Shown here: in pieces, positions 36,680 through 44,969 of the stretch
Layout of the letters: every line of letters starts with the position of its first letter
Position numbering within the stretch: position 1 is the stretch's first letter
DNA from: Microbacterium sp. 10M-3C3
GTDB lineage: Bacteria > Actinomycetota > Actinomycetes > Actinomycetales > Microbacteriaceae
NCBI RefSeq assembly: GCF_003931875.1
Contig: NZ_CP034245.1
Span: 310,001 to 374,000, forward strand
DNA length: 64,000 nucleotides
Direction of reading: 5' to 3'
Position numbers and translations under genes: made by a program
Notes under the pieces: model-generated
What the model saw: the letters and a program-made list of their open reading frames with translations, nothing else
Told to the model about the DNA's origin: nothing
Database searches by the model: none

Positions 36680-37384
36680 ATGAGCGGCAGCACCCCCCGT
36701 CGCCGGCATTCGCCGGCGGTCTACCGACGGCGGCGCCTCGCGGTGCTCCTGCTCGCCGTCCTCGTCATCGGCGCGCTCGTGTGGCTCTTCGTCGCCCAGC
36801 CGTGGCGCTCGGTCGCCGCGGTCGGCGACGGGCCGGCCTCGCCGTCGCCCTCGGCCTCCGCGACGGACCCGGCGCCCATACCGACGGACACGGCGGATGC
36901 GGCGGATGCGCCGCCGTCCGCGGAGCAGACACCGCCCCCGGACGACACCGCGGCCTCGCCCGAGATGACGCCGACGGCCGAGGGGTGCCTGCCGGCGGAC
37001 ATCGCCGTGGAGGCGCTCACCGACCACCAGGCGTACGCGAGCGGCCAGAATCCGCAGCTGTCGATCCGCCTGACGAACAAGGCCGACGCCGACTGCACGC
37101 TCAACGTCGGGACGAGCGCGCAGGCGTTCACGATCTCCAGCGGCTCGGACATCTGGTGGCGCTCGACCGACTGCCAGACCGAGCCGAGCGACATGATCGT
37201 GCTGGTGAAGGCGGGGCAGCAGGTCACGAGCGCGGCGCCGCTGACGTGGGATCGGACTCGTTCGTCGACCAGCACGTGCCAGGGCGACCGCCCGGCGGCC
37301 CCCGGCGGCGGCGCGACCTACCACCTGAGCGTGTCGATCGCCGGCATCCCGTCATCGACGACCGCCGCGTTCCAGCTCTACTGA
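36680..37384 (+). CDS. Membrane-anchored extracytoplasmic protein, unknown function
   Basis: A 234-residue protein: basic N-terminus, one membrane helix (LAVLLLAVLVIGALVWLFVA, ~20-42), a Pro/Ser/Thr/Asp-rich linker (~50-108), then a compact domain with four cysteines (EGCLP, ADCTL, TDCQT, TSTCQG) that may form two disulfides. It resembles DUF4232-like exported domains but I cannot assign it firmly. The ATG follows TACCCT (36668-36673) by six bases. Confidence 0.75.
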   Translation: MSGSTPRRRHSPAVYRRRRLAVLLLAVLVIGALVWLFVAQPWRSVAAVGDGPASPSPSASATDPAPIPTDTADAADAPPSAEQTPPPDDTAASPEMTPTAEGCLPADIAVEALTDHQAYASGQNPQLSIRLTNKADADCTLNVGTSAQAFTISSGSDIWWRSTDCQTEPSDMIVLVKAGQQVTSAAPLTWDRTRSSTSTCQGDRPAAPGGGATYHLSVSIAGIPSSTTAAFQLY

Positions 37385-37530
37385 CCGCGTCTGTCCCCCG
37401 AATGGCCGACAGACGAATCGCCGACGAATCGTTATCGTGGGAGAGCTCCTGGTCCACCGGGTGGCAGAGGCTGTCCCCAGCAGCCGGTCTCGTGTTCCCC
37501 AAGCGCGAGACGCGCCGCCCGCAGGATGCC

Positions 37531-37581
37531 GAGGCCCTCTCGAATCCGTCAGCCCCCAACTGGGGGATTCGAGAGGGCCTC
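37531..37581. repeat. Perfect 17-bp inverted repeat with inner stem
   Basis: GAGGCCCTCTCGAATCC at 37531-37547 is matched exactly at 37565-37581; within the loop CCCCC AACT GGGGG extends the structure. It lies in the 274-bp gap between converging genes and could form a very stable hairpin. It may act as a terminator for the upstream membrane protein or be a REP-like element. Confidence 0.85.
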
Positions 37582-37608
37582 CCCCTTCCCGGGGAGCCCC
37601 GAACACAC

Positions 37609-37642
37609 GGATGCCGCGATCGCCGAAGCGACCGCGGCATCC
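37609..37642 (-). terminator. Terminator-like hairpin of the permease gene
   Basis: Perfect 10-bp inverted repeat GGATGCCGCG / CGCGGCATCC with a 14-nt loop, 16 bp past the permease stop in its direction of transcription. It is GC-rich without a clear T-run. Confidence 0.6.
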
Positions 37643-37658
37643 GTTTCGTCCGGACCGG

Positions 37659-39218
37659 TCAGGGTCTGCGCTCGGTCTCGCCGAACACCTCGCCCTCCAT
37701 CGCGTCGTAGCCCTCCGCCTGCGGGTCGCCGTGCGTGCCGCCGGAGAGCGCGTACTCCTCCTCGGGCGAGAGCACGAGGCGGTGCCGGAAGTACACGCCG
37801 AACCCGACCAGCAGGATCGCGTACACGATCGCGATCGCGATGATCGCCGGGAGGAACGTCGGGTTGAGAAGGAAGCCGAGGAAGATGAGCGCCGCGATGA
37901 CGATCGCGATCACCGCTCCGGGCACGCCCCACGGGCTGCGATAGGGGCGCGCGGCGTCGGGGAACTTCCGCCGAAGCAGGATGAAGGCGATCATCTGCAG
38001 CAGGTAGGCCACGACCGCGCCCCACACCGCGATGTTCAGCACGATCGCCCCGGCGAGCGCGCCGGCGCCCTCGTTGAGCGACGCGAGCAGATCGAGCACG
38101 ACGAGGGCGACGAAGCCGATCACCGCGCCGACGACCAGCGCCACCCACGGCGTCTGACGCTTGCCGGTGAGCGAGAGGAAGCGCGGGTAGTAGCCGGCGC
38201 GCGAGAGCGAGTACATGTTCCGGCCGTAGGCGAACATGATGCCCTGCAGCGACGCGAGCAGGCCGATGAGCGCGAAGAGCGCGAGCACGGCGGCGGCCTG
38301 ATCGCCCACCATGGCGCGGAAGCCGTTGAGCAGCGGCTCGCCCTGGTCGGCGGCTCCGGTGTCCTCCGCGCCGAGGAGGGCGGTGTTGAAGAACAGCACG
38401 AGCAGGCCCGTGACGATGAGGGTGCCGCGCGCCCAGAACCCGGCGCGCGGGATGTCGCGGACGGGGTTGTGCGACTCCTCCGCCGCGAGCGGCAGCTCCT
38501 CGATGCCGAGGAAGAACCACATCGCGAACGGGAGGGCGAACAGGATCGGCAGAACGCCGTGGGGGAGGAAGGCGTTCCAGCCCGGGTCGGGCGCGATGTT
38601 CCACAGCGACCCCCAGTCCAGCGCCGGGGAGAAGAGCGCCATGACCGTGAAGACGACGAGGATGCCGATCGAGATGATGGACACCACGATCGCGAAGCGG
38701 AACGAGATGTTCGCGCCGGCGGCGTTCAGGGCGATGAAGACGGCGTACAGGATGATGTACAGCAGCCAGCCGGGGAGGGTGATCCCCAGCAGCGGCTCGA
38801 GGATGCCGTTGACGTAGCTGGCGGAGAAGAACACGATGACGGCGGTGGTCGCGACGTACTCGATCGTCTCGGCGGCGCCGGTGACAAGGCCCCCCCACGG
38901 GCCCATCGCAGACCGCGCGAACGAGTACGCCCCGCCGGTGTGCGGCATCGCGGCGGCCATCTCGCCGATCGAGAAGATCATGCCGTAGTACATCGCCACG
39001 AGGATCGCGAAGGCGATGAGCATGCCGCCGAACCCGGCGAAGCCGATGCCGAAGTTCCAGCCGGAGAAGTCGCCCGAGATGACGGCCGCGACGGCGAGAC
39101 CCCACAGGCCCCAGACGCCCGCCGACCGCTTGAGCGTGCGCTTCTCGAAGTAGCCCGCGCCGGCGCGGGTATAGGTGGCGCCGGCGACCTTTTGCGCGGC
39201 ACTCTGTGACTCGGACAT
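37659..39218 (-). CDS. APC-family amino acid/amine permease (ethanolamine permease-like)
   Basis: A 519-residue transporter with about 12 membrane helices. The N-terminal part WGLWGLAVAAVISGDFSGWNFGIGFAGFGG resembles Eat-type ethanolamine permeases more than general amino acid permeases; LGIEELPLAAEESHNPVRDIPRAG is the conserved APC loop. It is divergent from the glutamine-synthetase-like gene across a 146-bp region with a palindromic operator candidate, so it is probably the uptake protein for the same amine pathway. Substrate (ethanolamine, putrescine or similar) is inferred from context. Confidence 0.88.
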   Translation of the reverse strand: MSESQSAAQKVAGATYTRAGAGYFEKRTLKRSAGVWGLWGLAVAAVISGDFSGWNFGIGFAGFGGMLIAFAILVAMYYGMIFSIGEMAAAMPHTGGAYSFARSAMGPWGGLVTGAAETIEYVATTAVIVFFSASYVNGILEPLLGITLPGWLLYIILYAVFIALNAAGANISFRFAIVVSIISIGILVVFTVMALFSPALDWGSLWNIAPDPGWNAFLPHGVLPILFALPFAMWFFLGIEELPLAAEESHNPVRDIPRAGFWARGTLIVTGLLVLFFNTALLGAEDTGAADQGEPLLNGFRAMVGDQAAAVLALFALIGLLASLQGIMFAYGRNMYSLSRAGYYPRFLSLTGKRQTPWVALVVGAVIGFVALVVLDLLASLNEGAGALAGAIVLNIAVWGAVVAYLLQMIAFILLRRKFPDAARPYRSPWGVPGAVIAIVIAALIFLGFLLNPTFLPAIIAIAIVYAILLVGFGVYFRHRLVLSPEEEYALSGGTHGDPQAEGYDAMEGEVFGETERRP

Positions 39219-39277
39219 GCGACCTCCGCAGATTCGGGTAGCGCGCTCTCGCGCCTTGCGGATGATTGTGGCGGCGT

Positions 39278-39299
39278 AAAGGTCGACCTGTCTACCTTT
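39278..39299. promoter_or_regulatory. Candidate FadR/GntR operator between divergent permease and GS-like genes
   Basis: AAAGGT and ACCTTT arms are separated by ten bases, with GTCGAC and GTCTAC inside. FCD-type GntR regulators bind dyads around GTnnAC. Its location between the two divergent promoters of the pathway encoding its own GntR regulator (43631-44347) supports the assignment. Confidence 0.45.
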
Positions 39300-39364
39300 G
39301 CGTGTAAGTTCCGTGTTACGAATGGAGGGGCCGCGCGCGCGGCGCCGCGAGGGAGGGACGACGG

Positions 39365-40723
39365 ATGGCCGGCAATCTCACGGCGGGCGAACTGGATGCC
39401 GCGATCGAGGCGGGCGAGATCGACACCGTCATCGTCGGCTTCCCCGATGCGCAGGGGCGCCTCGTCGGCAAGCGCGTGTCGGCGCGCTTCTGGCGCGACG
39501 AAGTGCTGCCGCACGGCGCCGAGGCGTGCAACTACCTGCTATCGGTCGACGTGGACCTGAACACGGTCGACGGGTATGCGATGTCGAGCTGGGAGACCGG
39601 CTACGGCGACATGCTGCTGCGTCCCGATCTCTCGACGCTGCGGCGCCTGCCGTGGCAGCCGGGGACCGCGCTCGTGTTCGCCGACCTCGCGTGGGGACAC
39701 GAGGGCGACGCCGTCGCGCCCTCGCCTCGCAGCATCCTGAACGCGCAGCGCGAGCGGCTGGCCACCGAGGGCCTGATCGCGTACGCCGGGACCGAGCTCG
39801 AGTTCATCGTGTTCGACGACTCCTACCGCGACGCGTGGGCCAAGCGCTACCAAGGGCTGACACCCTCGACCGACTACAACGTGGACTACAACCTCCTCGC
39901 CACGACGCGGCTCGAACCGCTGCTGCGCGACATCCGCGTCGGCATGGAGGGGGCGGGGCTGTACTGCGAGGGCGTGAAGGGCGAGTGCAACTTCGGGCAG
40001 CAGGAGATCGCGTTCCGCTACGCCGAGGTGCTCGAGACGGCCGACAACCACACGCTGTACAAGAACGGCGCGAAGGAGATCGCCGACCGGCACGGCAAGG
40101 CGCTCACGTTCATGGCGAAGTTCAACGAGCGCGAGGGCAACAGCTGCCACATCCACCTGTCGGTGCGGGGGCAGGACGGCGCCGCCGTCATGGCCGGCGA
40201 CGGTCCGCACGGCTTCAGCCCGCTCATGGAGCACTGGATCGCCGGCGTGCTGGTGACCCTGCGCGAGTTCACGCTGCTGTACGCGCCCACGATCAACTCT
40301 TACAAGCGCTACGCGAAGGGCTCCTTCGCCCCGACCGGCGTCGCGTGGGGCATCGACAACCGCACGTGCGCGCTGCGGGTCGTCGGGCAAGGGTCGTCGC
40401 TGCGCGTGGAGAACCGCGTGCCCGGCGGCGACGTCAACCCCTACCTCGCGCTGTCGGCGATCATCGCCGGCGGACTGCACGGCGTGCGCAACGAGCTGCC
40501 GCTGCCGGCGCCCCTGACCGGCAACGCATACGACAACGACGTCGAGCACCTCCCGACCACCCTGCGCGAAGCGGCGGAGCTCTTCGCCGGCTCGACCGTC
40601 GCCCGTGAGGCGTTCGGAGACGAGGTCGTCGCGCACTATCTGAACCAGGCGCGCATCGAGGTCGAGGCCTTCGACGCCGCCGTGACCGACTGGGAGCGGA
40701 TCCGTGGCTTCGAGCGGCTCTGA
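39365..40723 (+). CDS. Glutamine synthetase-like gamma-glutamyl-amine synthetase
   Basis: A 452-residue class II GS homologue: GTELEFIVFDDSYRDAW, CNFGQQEIAFRYAEVLETAD, FNEREGNSCHIHLSV, NRTCALRVVG and ENRVPGGDVNPYLALSAIIA. It groups by context with PuuA/GlnA3/GlnA4-type enzymes that couple glutamate to a polyamine or ethanolamine, not with the housekeeping GlnA: the adenylylation-site region (NLYxLP) is absent near the C-terminus. GAGGGAGGG precedes the ATG. First gene of a five-gene run ending in its likely regulator. Confidence 0.85.
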   Translation: MAGNLTAGELDAAIEAGEIDTVIVGFPDAQGRLVGKRVSARFWRDEVLPHGAEACNYLLSVDVDLNTVDGYAMSSWETGYGDMLLRPDLSTLRRLPWQPGTALVFADLAWGHEGDAVAPSPRSILNAQRERLATEGLIAYAGTELEFIVFDDSYRDAWAKRYQGLTPSTDYNVDYNLLATTRLEPLLRDIRVGMEGAGLYCEGVKGECNFGQQEIAFRYAEVLETADNHTLYKNGAKEIADRHGKALTFMAKFNEREGNSCHIHLSVRGQDGAAVMAGDGPHGFSPLMEHWIAGVLVTLREFTLLYAPTINSYKRYAKGSFAPTGVAWGIDNRTCALRVVGQGSSLRVENRVPGGDVNPYLALSAIIAGGLHGVRNELPLPAPLTGNAYDNDVEHLPTTLREAAELFAGSTVAREAFGDEVVAHYLNQARIEVEAFDAAVTDWERIRGFERL

Positions 40724-41474
40724 CGCGACCGGGGTGCGCACGCCGGTCATCGGGCTCACGACCTACCTCGAGCGCGCGAAGCAGGGCGTGTGGGACGTGC
40801 GCGCGTCGTTCCTGCCCGAGCAGTACCTCGACGGCGTCACCTCGTCGGGCGGCGCCGCGGTGCTCCTGCCGCCGCAGGCGCGGCCGGATGCAGCCGCCCA
40901 GGTCGTGCTCGACGGTCTCGACGGGCTCGTGCTGACGGGCGGCCTTGACGTGCAGCCCGAGCTGTACGGCGCCGAGCGCCACCCGCTGACCGATCCGGCG
41001 CGCCCCGACCGCGACGCGTGGGAGCTGGCCCTCCTGCGCGGTGCGCGCGAGCGCGGGATGCCGGTCTTCGGCATCTGCCGCGGGCTGCAGCTCATCAACG
41101 TCGCCCTCGGCGGCACGCTGCACCAGCACCTTCCCGAAGCGCTCGGCACCGAGCGGTACCGCATCGGCGGCGGCGTCTTCGCCGAGAACACCGTGCGCGT
41201 CGAGGACGGCACGCGCCTGGCCGGGCTGGTGGGCGCGGGCGAGCTCGCCGTGCACAGCTACCACCACCAGGGCGTCGACCGCGTAGGTGACGGGCTCGTC
41301 GTCACGGCACGCACCGACGACGGACTCGTGCAGGCTTTCGAGACGCCCGACGCGTCGTACCTCGTCGCGGTGCAGTGGCACCCCGAGGAGAACTCCGCCG
41401 ATCGCCGGCTGTTCGCGGGGCTCGTCGCCGCCGCATCCGCTTTCGCCGAGAGCCGTCAGGGGGTGCCGGCGTGA
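40704..41474 (+). CDS. Gamma-glutamyl-gamma-aminobutyrate hydrolase family protein (PuuD-like)
   Basis: A 256-residue class I glutamine amidotransferase-type hydrolase. Nucleophile Cys is in VFGICRGLQLINVALGGTLHQ (~114), with His/Glu in AVQWHPEENS near the C-terminus, and GLDGLVLTGGLDVQPELYG forms the oxyanion strand. It would release glutamate from a gamma-glutamylated intermediate. GTG 40704 (GGGAGCGGA upstream) overlaps the GS gene by 20 bp; GTG 40734 is an alternative. Confidence 0.9.
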   Translation: MASSGSDATGVRTPVIGLTTYLERAKQGVWDVRASFLPEQYLDGVTSSGGAAVLLPPQARPDAAAQVVLDGLDGLVLTGGLDVQPELYGAERHPLTDPARPDRDAWELALLRGARERGMPVFGICRGLQLINVALGGTLHQHLPEALGTERYRIGGGVFAENTVRVEDGTRLAGLVGAGELAVHSYHHQGVDRVGDGLVVTARTDDGLVQAFETPDASYLVAVQWHPEENSADRRLFAGLVAAASAFAESRQGVPA

Positions 41475-42841
41475 GCGCCTTCACGGTCGTGAACCCCGCC
41501 ACCGGGCGGCCCATCCGCGACGTCGAGCTCGCGACCGAGGCGCAGGTCGACGACGCCGTGCGGCGTGCGCTCGCCGCGCAGCGCGCGTGGGCGGCCCTCG
41601 CCCCGGTCGCCCGCGCCGACGCGCTCCGCGCCTTCGCGGGGGTCGTCGAGGCGCACGTCGACGAGCTGGCCGCGCTCGAGGTCGCCAACTCCGGCCACCC
41701 GATCGGCTCGGCGCGCTGGGAGGCCGGTCACGTCGCGCAGGTGCTCAACTACTACGCCGGCGCGCCCGAGCGGCTGCTCGGCAGCCAGATCCCCGTCGCC
41801 GGCGGCATCGACGTCACCTTCCACGAGCCGTACGGGGTCGTGGGGATCATCGTGCCGTGGAACTTCCCCATGACGATCGCCGCATGGGGCTTCGCGCCGG
41901 CGCTCGCCGCGGGCAACGCGGTCGTGCTCAAGCCCGCCGAGCTGACGCCCCTCACCGCGCTGCGGCTCGGCGAGCTGGCCCGCGAAGCCGGCCTCCCCGA
42001 CGACCTGTTCCAGGTGATCCCGGGCGCCGGGCCCGTCGTCGGCCGGCGCTTCACCACCCACCCCGACGTGCACATGGTCGTCTTCACGGGATCGACCGCG
42101 GTCGGCACGGAGGTCGCGGCCGAGTGCGCACGGATGCTGAAGCCGGTCACGCTCGAGCTCGGCGGCAAGAGCGCCAACATCGTCTTCGCCGACGCCGACC
42201 TCGAGGGCGCCGCCGCGAGCGCGCCCGCCGCGGTGTTCGACAACGCCGGGCAGGACTGTTGCGCGCGCAGCCGCATCCTCGTGCAGCGCAGCGTGTACGA
42301 CCGGTTCCTCGAGCTCCTCGAGCCCGCCGTGCACGCGTGGCGCGTCGGCGATCCGGCGCTCGAGACGACCGAGATGGGCCCGCTCATCTCCGCCGGCCAG
42401 CGCGACCGCGTCGCCGGCTTCCTCGACGGCGTCGACGTCGCCTTCCGCGGCGCTGCGCCCGAGGGCGACGGCTTCTGGCTCGCCCCGACGGTCGTGCACG
42501 CGTCGCCGGGCGACCGCATCGCGCAGGAGGAGGTGTTCGGGCCGGTCGTCGCGGTCATGCCCTTCGAGGACGAGGCCGACGCCGTGCGCCTCGCGAACGA
42601 CACGCGCTACGGGCTGGCCGGCTCCATCTGGACCGAGAACCTCGGGCGGGCCGTGCGCGTGTCGCGGGGCGTCCGCAGCGGCGTGCTGTCGGTGAACTCG
42701 CACTCTTCGGTGCGCTACGCCACGCCCTTCGGCGGCATGAAGGCCTCGGGACTCGGCCGGGAGCTCGGCCCCGACGCCGCCGAGCACTTCACTGAGACCA
42801 AGAACGTCTTCTACGCCACCGAAGGACAGGACACCGCATGA
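41471..42841 (+). CDS. Aldehyde dehydrogenase (NAD(P)+)
   Basis: A 456-residue ALDH: VVGIIVPWNFPMTIAAWGFA, catalytic Glu in TLELGGKSANIVFADAD, catalytic Cys in DNAGQDCCARSR, and EEVFGPVVAVMPFEDEADAV. In this operon it would oxidise the aldehyde of the gamma-glutamylated amine (PuuC-like role). GTG and stop overlap the flanking genes (GTGA, ATGA). Confidence 0.93.
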   Translation: MSAFTVVNPATGRPIRDVELATEAQVDDAVRRALAAQRAWAALAPVARADALRAFAGVVEAHVDELAALEVANSGHPIGSARWEAGHVAQVLNYYAGAPERLLGSQIPVAGGIDVTFHEPYGVVGIIVPWNFPMTIAAWGFAPALAAGNAVVLKPAELTPLTALRLGELAREAGLPDDLFQVIPGAGPVVGRRFTTHPDVHMVVFTGSTAVGTEVAAECARMLKPVTLELGGKSANIVFADADLEGAAASAPAAVFDNAGQDCCARSRILVQRSVYDRFLELLEPAVHAWRVGDPALETTEMGPLISAGQRDRVAGFLDGVDVAFRGAAPEGDGFWLAPTVVHASPGDRIAQEEVFGPVVAVMPFEDEADAVRLANDTRYGLAGSIWTENLGRAVRVSRGVRSGVLSVNSHSSVRYATPFGGMKASGLGRELGPDAAEHFTETKNVFYATEGQDTA

Positions 42842-43617
42842 CCATCGACCTCACTCAGCGCCTCGGCGGCCGCGTCGCCATCATCACCGGCGGGGCGAGC
42901 GGGATCGGGCTCGCCACGGCTCGCCGTTTCGCGGCCGAGGGTGCGCGCGTGGTGATCGCCGACCTCGACCCGGTCGCGGGCGAGCGTGCCGCCGCCGAGG
43001 TGGACGGCGTCTTCCGTCGCGTCGACGTCGCCGACGAGGCATCCGTGGATGCGCTGTTCGACGGCGTGGCCGCCGATCTCGGGTCCGTTGACATCGCGTT
43101 CAACAACGCCGGCATCTCCCCGGCCGACGACGACTCGATCGAGACGACCGAGCTGCCCGCGTGGGATCGCGTGCAGGACGTCAACCTCAAGAGCGTCTAC
43201 CTGTGCTCCCGCGCGGCACTGCGCCACATGGTGCCCGTCGGCCGCGGGTCGATCATCAACACGGCGTCGTTCGTCGCGCTCCTGGGCTCGGCCACCTCGC
43301 AGATCAGCTACACCGCGTCGAAGGGCGGCGTGCTGGCGATGACCCGCGAGCTCGGCGTGCAGTTCGCCCGCCAGGGCATTCGCGTCAACGCGCTGTGCCC
43401 CGGGCCGGTCAACACCCCCCTGCTGCAAGAGCTGTTCGCGAAGGACCCCGAGCGCGCACAGCGCCGGCTCGTGCACGTGCCGATGGGGCGCTTCGCCGAG
43501 CCGGAGGAGCTCGCCGCGGCCGTCGCGTTCCTCGCCTCCGACGACGCGTCGTTCATCACGGCGACGGCGTTCGTCGTCGACGGCGGCATCACCAACGCGT
43601 ACGTGACCCCGCTGTGA
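42838..43617 (+). CDS. Short-chain dehydrogenase/reductase
   Basis: A 259-residue classical SDR: cofactor motif ITGGASGIGLATARRFA, NNAGISP, catalytic SYTASKGGVLAMTRE (YxxxK) and C-terminal ASFITATAFVVDGGITNAYV. It may catalyse the alcohol-to-aldehyde step of the pathway, which would suit a gamma-glutamyl-ethanolamide substrate. ATG overlaps the ALDH stop. Confidence 0.92.
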   Translation: MTIDLTQRLGGRVAIITGGASGIGLATARRFAAEGARVVIADLDPVAGERAAAEVDGVFRRVDVADEASVDALFDGVAADLGSVDIAFNNAGISPADDDSIETTELPAWDRVQDVNLKSVYLCSRAALRHMVPVGRGSIINTASFVALLGSATSQISYTASKGGVLAMTRELGVQFARQGIRVNALCPGPVNTPLLQELFAKDPERAQRRLVHVPMGRFAEPEELAAAVAFLASDDASFITATAFVVDGGITNAYVTPL

Positions 43618-43630
43618 GCGGCGCGACGCG

Positions 43631-44347
43631 ATGACCGAGGCGCCCCTCACCGACCTCCGCCGGGCCGTGTACCGGCCGGTGCGGCAGGGCAACGCGCTCG
43701 AGGACACCGTCGCGCGGCTGATCCAGACCGTGCGGCTCGGCGTCGTCGCGCCGGGGGAGTCGCTGCCCTCCGAGCGCGAGCTCGCCGCGCTGTACGGCGT
43801 CAGCCGCGATACCGTGCGCGAGGCGATCCGCGAGCTCGCCGACGCCGGCTACCTCGAGTCGCGCCGCGGCCGGTACGGCGGCACGTTCATCGCCGATCCG
43901 CCGCCCCGGCCCGCCGCGCCGCCGCGTGTGCCCGCCGCCGAGCTCGACGATGTGCTCGGGATGCGCCGGGTCATCGAGACCGGCGCAGCGCGCTTCGCCG
44001 CGGCGCGGACGCTGTCGCGCGCCGACCGCGACGCGCTCCGCGCGCGGTACGAGGCCGCCGCATCCGCCCCAGCCGACGACTATCGGCGCGCCGACACCCT
44101 CCTGCACCTCGCGATCGCCGAGCTCGCCGGCGTCCCGTCGCTCGTGCCGCTGGCGGTCGAGAACCGCGCGCGCATCAACGCGTGGCTCGACACGTTCCCG
44201 CTCCTGCCGCGCAACATCGAGCACTCCGACGCGCAGCACGAGCGGATCGTCGCGGCGATCCTGTCGGGTCGCGAGGATGCGGCGGCCGCGGCGGTCGCCG
44301 AGCACCTCGCCGGGTCGGAGGCGCTCCTGCGCGGGTTCCTCGGCTGA
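43631..44347 (+). CDS. FadR-subfamily GntR transcriptional regulator
   Basis: A 238-residue regulator: N-terminal winged helix (VAPGESLPSERELAALYGVSRDTVREAIRELADAGYLESRRGRYGGTFI) and C-terminal FCD ligand-binding domain (RRVIETGAARFAAARTL, HLAIAELAGVPSLVPL, HSDAQHERIVAAILSGREDAAAAAVAEHL). Last gene of the amine operon; probably the local repressor, acting at the palindrome at 39278-39299. Thirteen bp after the SDR stop. Confidence 0.9.
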   Translation: MTEAPLTDLRRAVYRPVRQGNALEDTVARLIQTVRLGVVAPGESLPSERELAALYGVSRDTVREAIRELADAGYLESRRGRYGGTFIADPPPRPAAPPRVPAAELDDVLGMRRVIETGAARFAAARTLSRADRDALRARYEAAASAPADDYRRADTLLHLAIAELAGVPSLVPLAVENRARINAWLDTFPLLPRNIEHSDAQHERIVAAILSGREDAAAAAVAEHLAGSEALLRGFLG

Positions 44348-44379
44348 GGCGCGGGCGCGCACCGCGTTAGGGTCGAGGG

Positions 44380-44784
44380 ATGGCCGGGAAGAAGGGGCGC
44401 AACGCGCCGGAGCTGGAGTTCCGCAACACCGCGCTGACGGATGCGCTGCAGACGCAGGACATGGCCGCCGTCGCGTTCGCCCTCCGCCACGGGCCCACCG
44501 TCGCGCCGCTCATGCGTCCGGCCGACCGCGACAATCCGCTCGACAAGGGCGAGATCTGGACGTACCGCGACCCGAACACCGGGGACGTGGCGCTGCTGCT
44601 GTTCAGCGACGCGGCCTTCAAGCCCGAGACGCTGCCGCCGCATGTCGCACTGCAGTCGCCGGCGTGGCTGCGCACGTTCGTGTCGGCGCACCGAGACGAC
44701 ATCACGACCGTGTTCTTCGACATCGCCGGACCGCACCCGATGCAGGCGTCGCCCGCCGATGTCCTCGCCGCACTCGAGGCCTGA
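44380..44784 (+). CDS. Conserved-looking hypothetical protein, possibly SseB-like
   Basis: A 134-residue soluble protein: basic start MAGKKGRNAPELEFRNTALT, then IWTYRDPNTGDVALLLFSDAAFKPETLPP and HRDDITTVFFDIAGPHPMQASPADVLAALEA. The layout faintly recalls SseB N-terminal domains but I cannot confirm this. ATG lies six bases after TAGGGT (44368-44373), a leaderless arrangement. Confidence 0.7.
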   Translation: MAGKKGRNAPELEFRNTALTDALQTQDMAAVAFALRHGPTVAPLMRPADRDNPLDKGEIWTYRDPNTGDVALLLFSDAAFKPETLPPHVALQSPAWLRTFVSAHRDDITTVFFDIAGPHPMQASPADVLAALEA

Positions 44785-44836
44785 GCCCCGGCGCGTGCGT
44801 TTGGCACGGGCGAAGCGCGGTGGCAGACTCGGCCGA

Positions 44837-44944
44837 ATGGAGTACGCCATCACCGCGGCCGTGTGCGCCGCCGGACTGGTCCTTCCCGTCGTCCTCGGCC
44901 TCGCCGACTCGCGTCGCCGTCGCGCCGGAGCGCCTCGCCGCTGA
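44837..44944 (+). CDS. Possible 35-residue membrane peptide
   Basis: MEYAITAAVCAAGLVLPVVL continues GLADSRRRRAGAPRR: one hydrophobic helix followed by a strongly basic tail, a plausible small membrane protein. CAGACT seven bases before the ATG weakly fits the local -10 pattern. No Shine-Dalgarno. Too short for composition to be decisive. Confidence 0.35.
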   Translation: MEYAITAAVCAAGLVLPVVLGLADSRRRRAGAPRR

Positions 44945-44969
44945 CCCGTCGCGTCCGCCCGGGGGCCGG

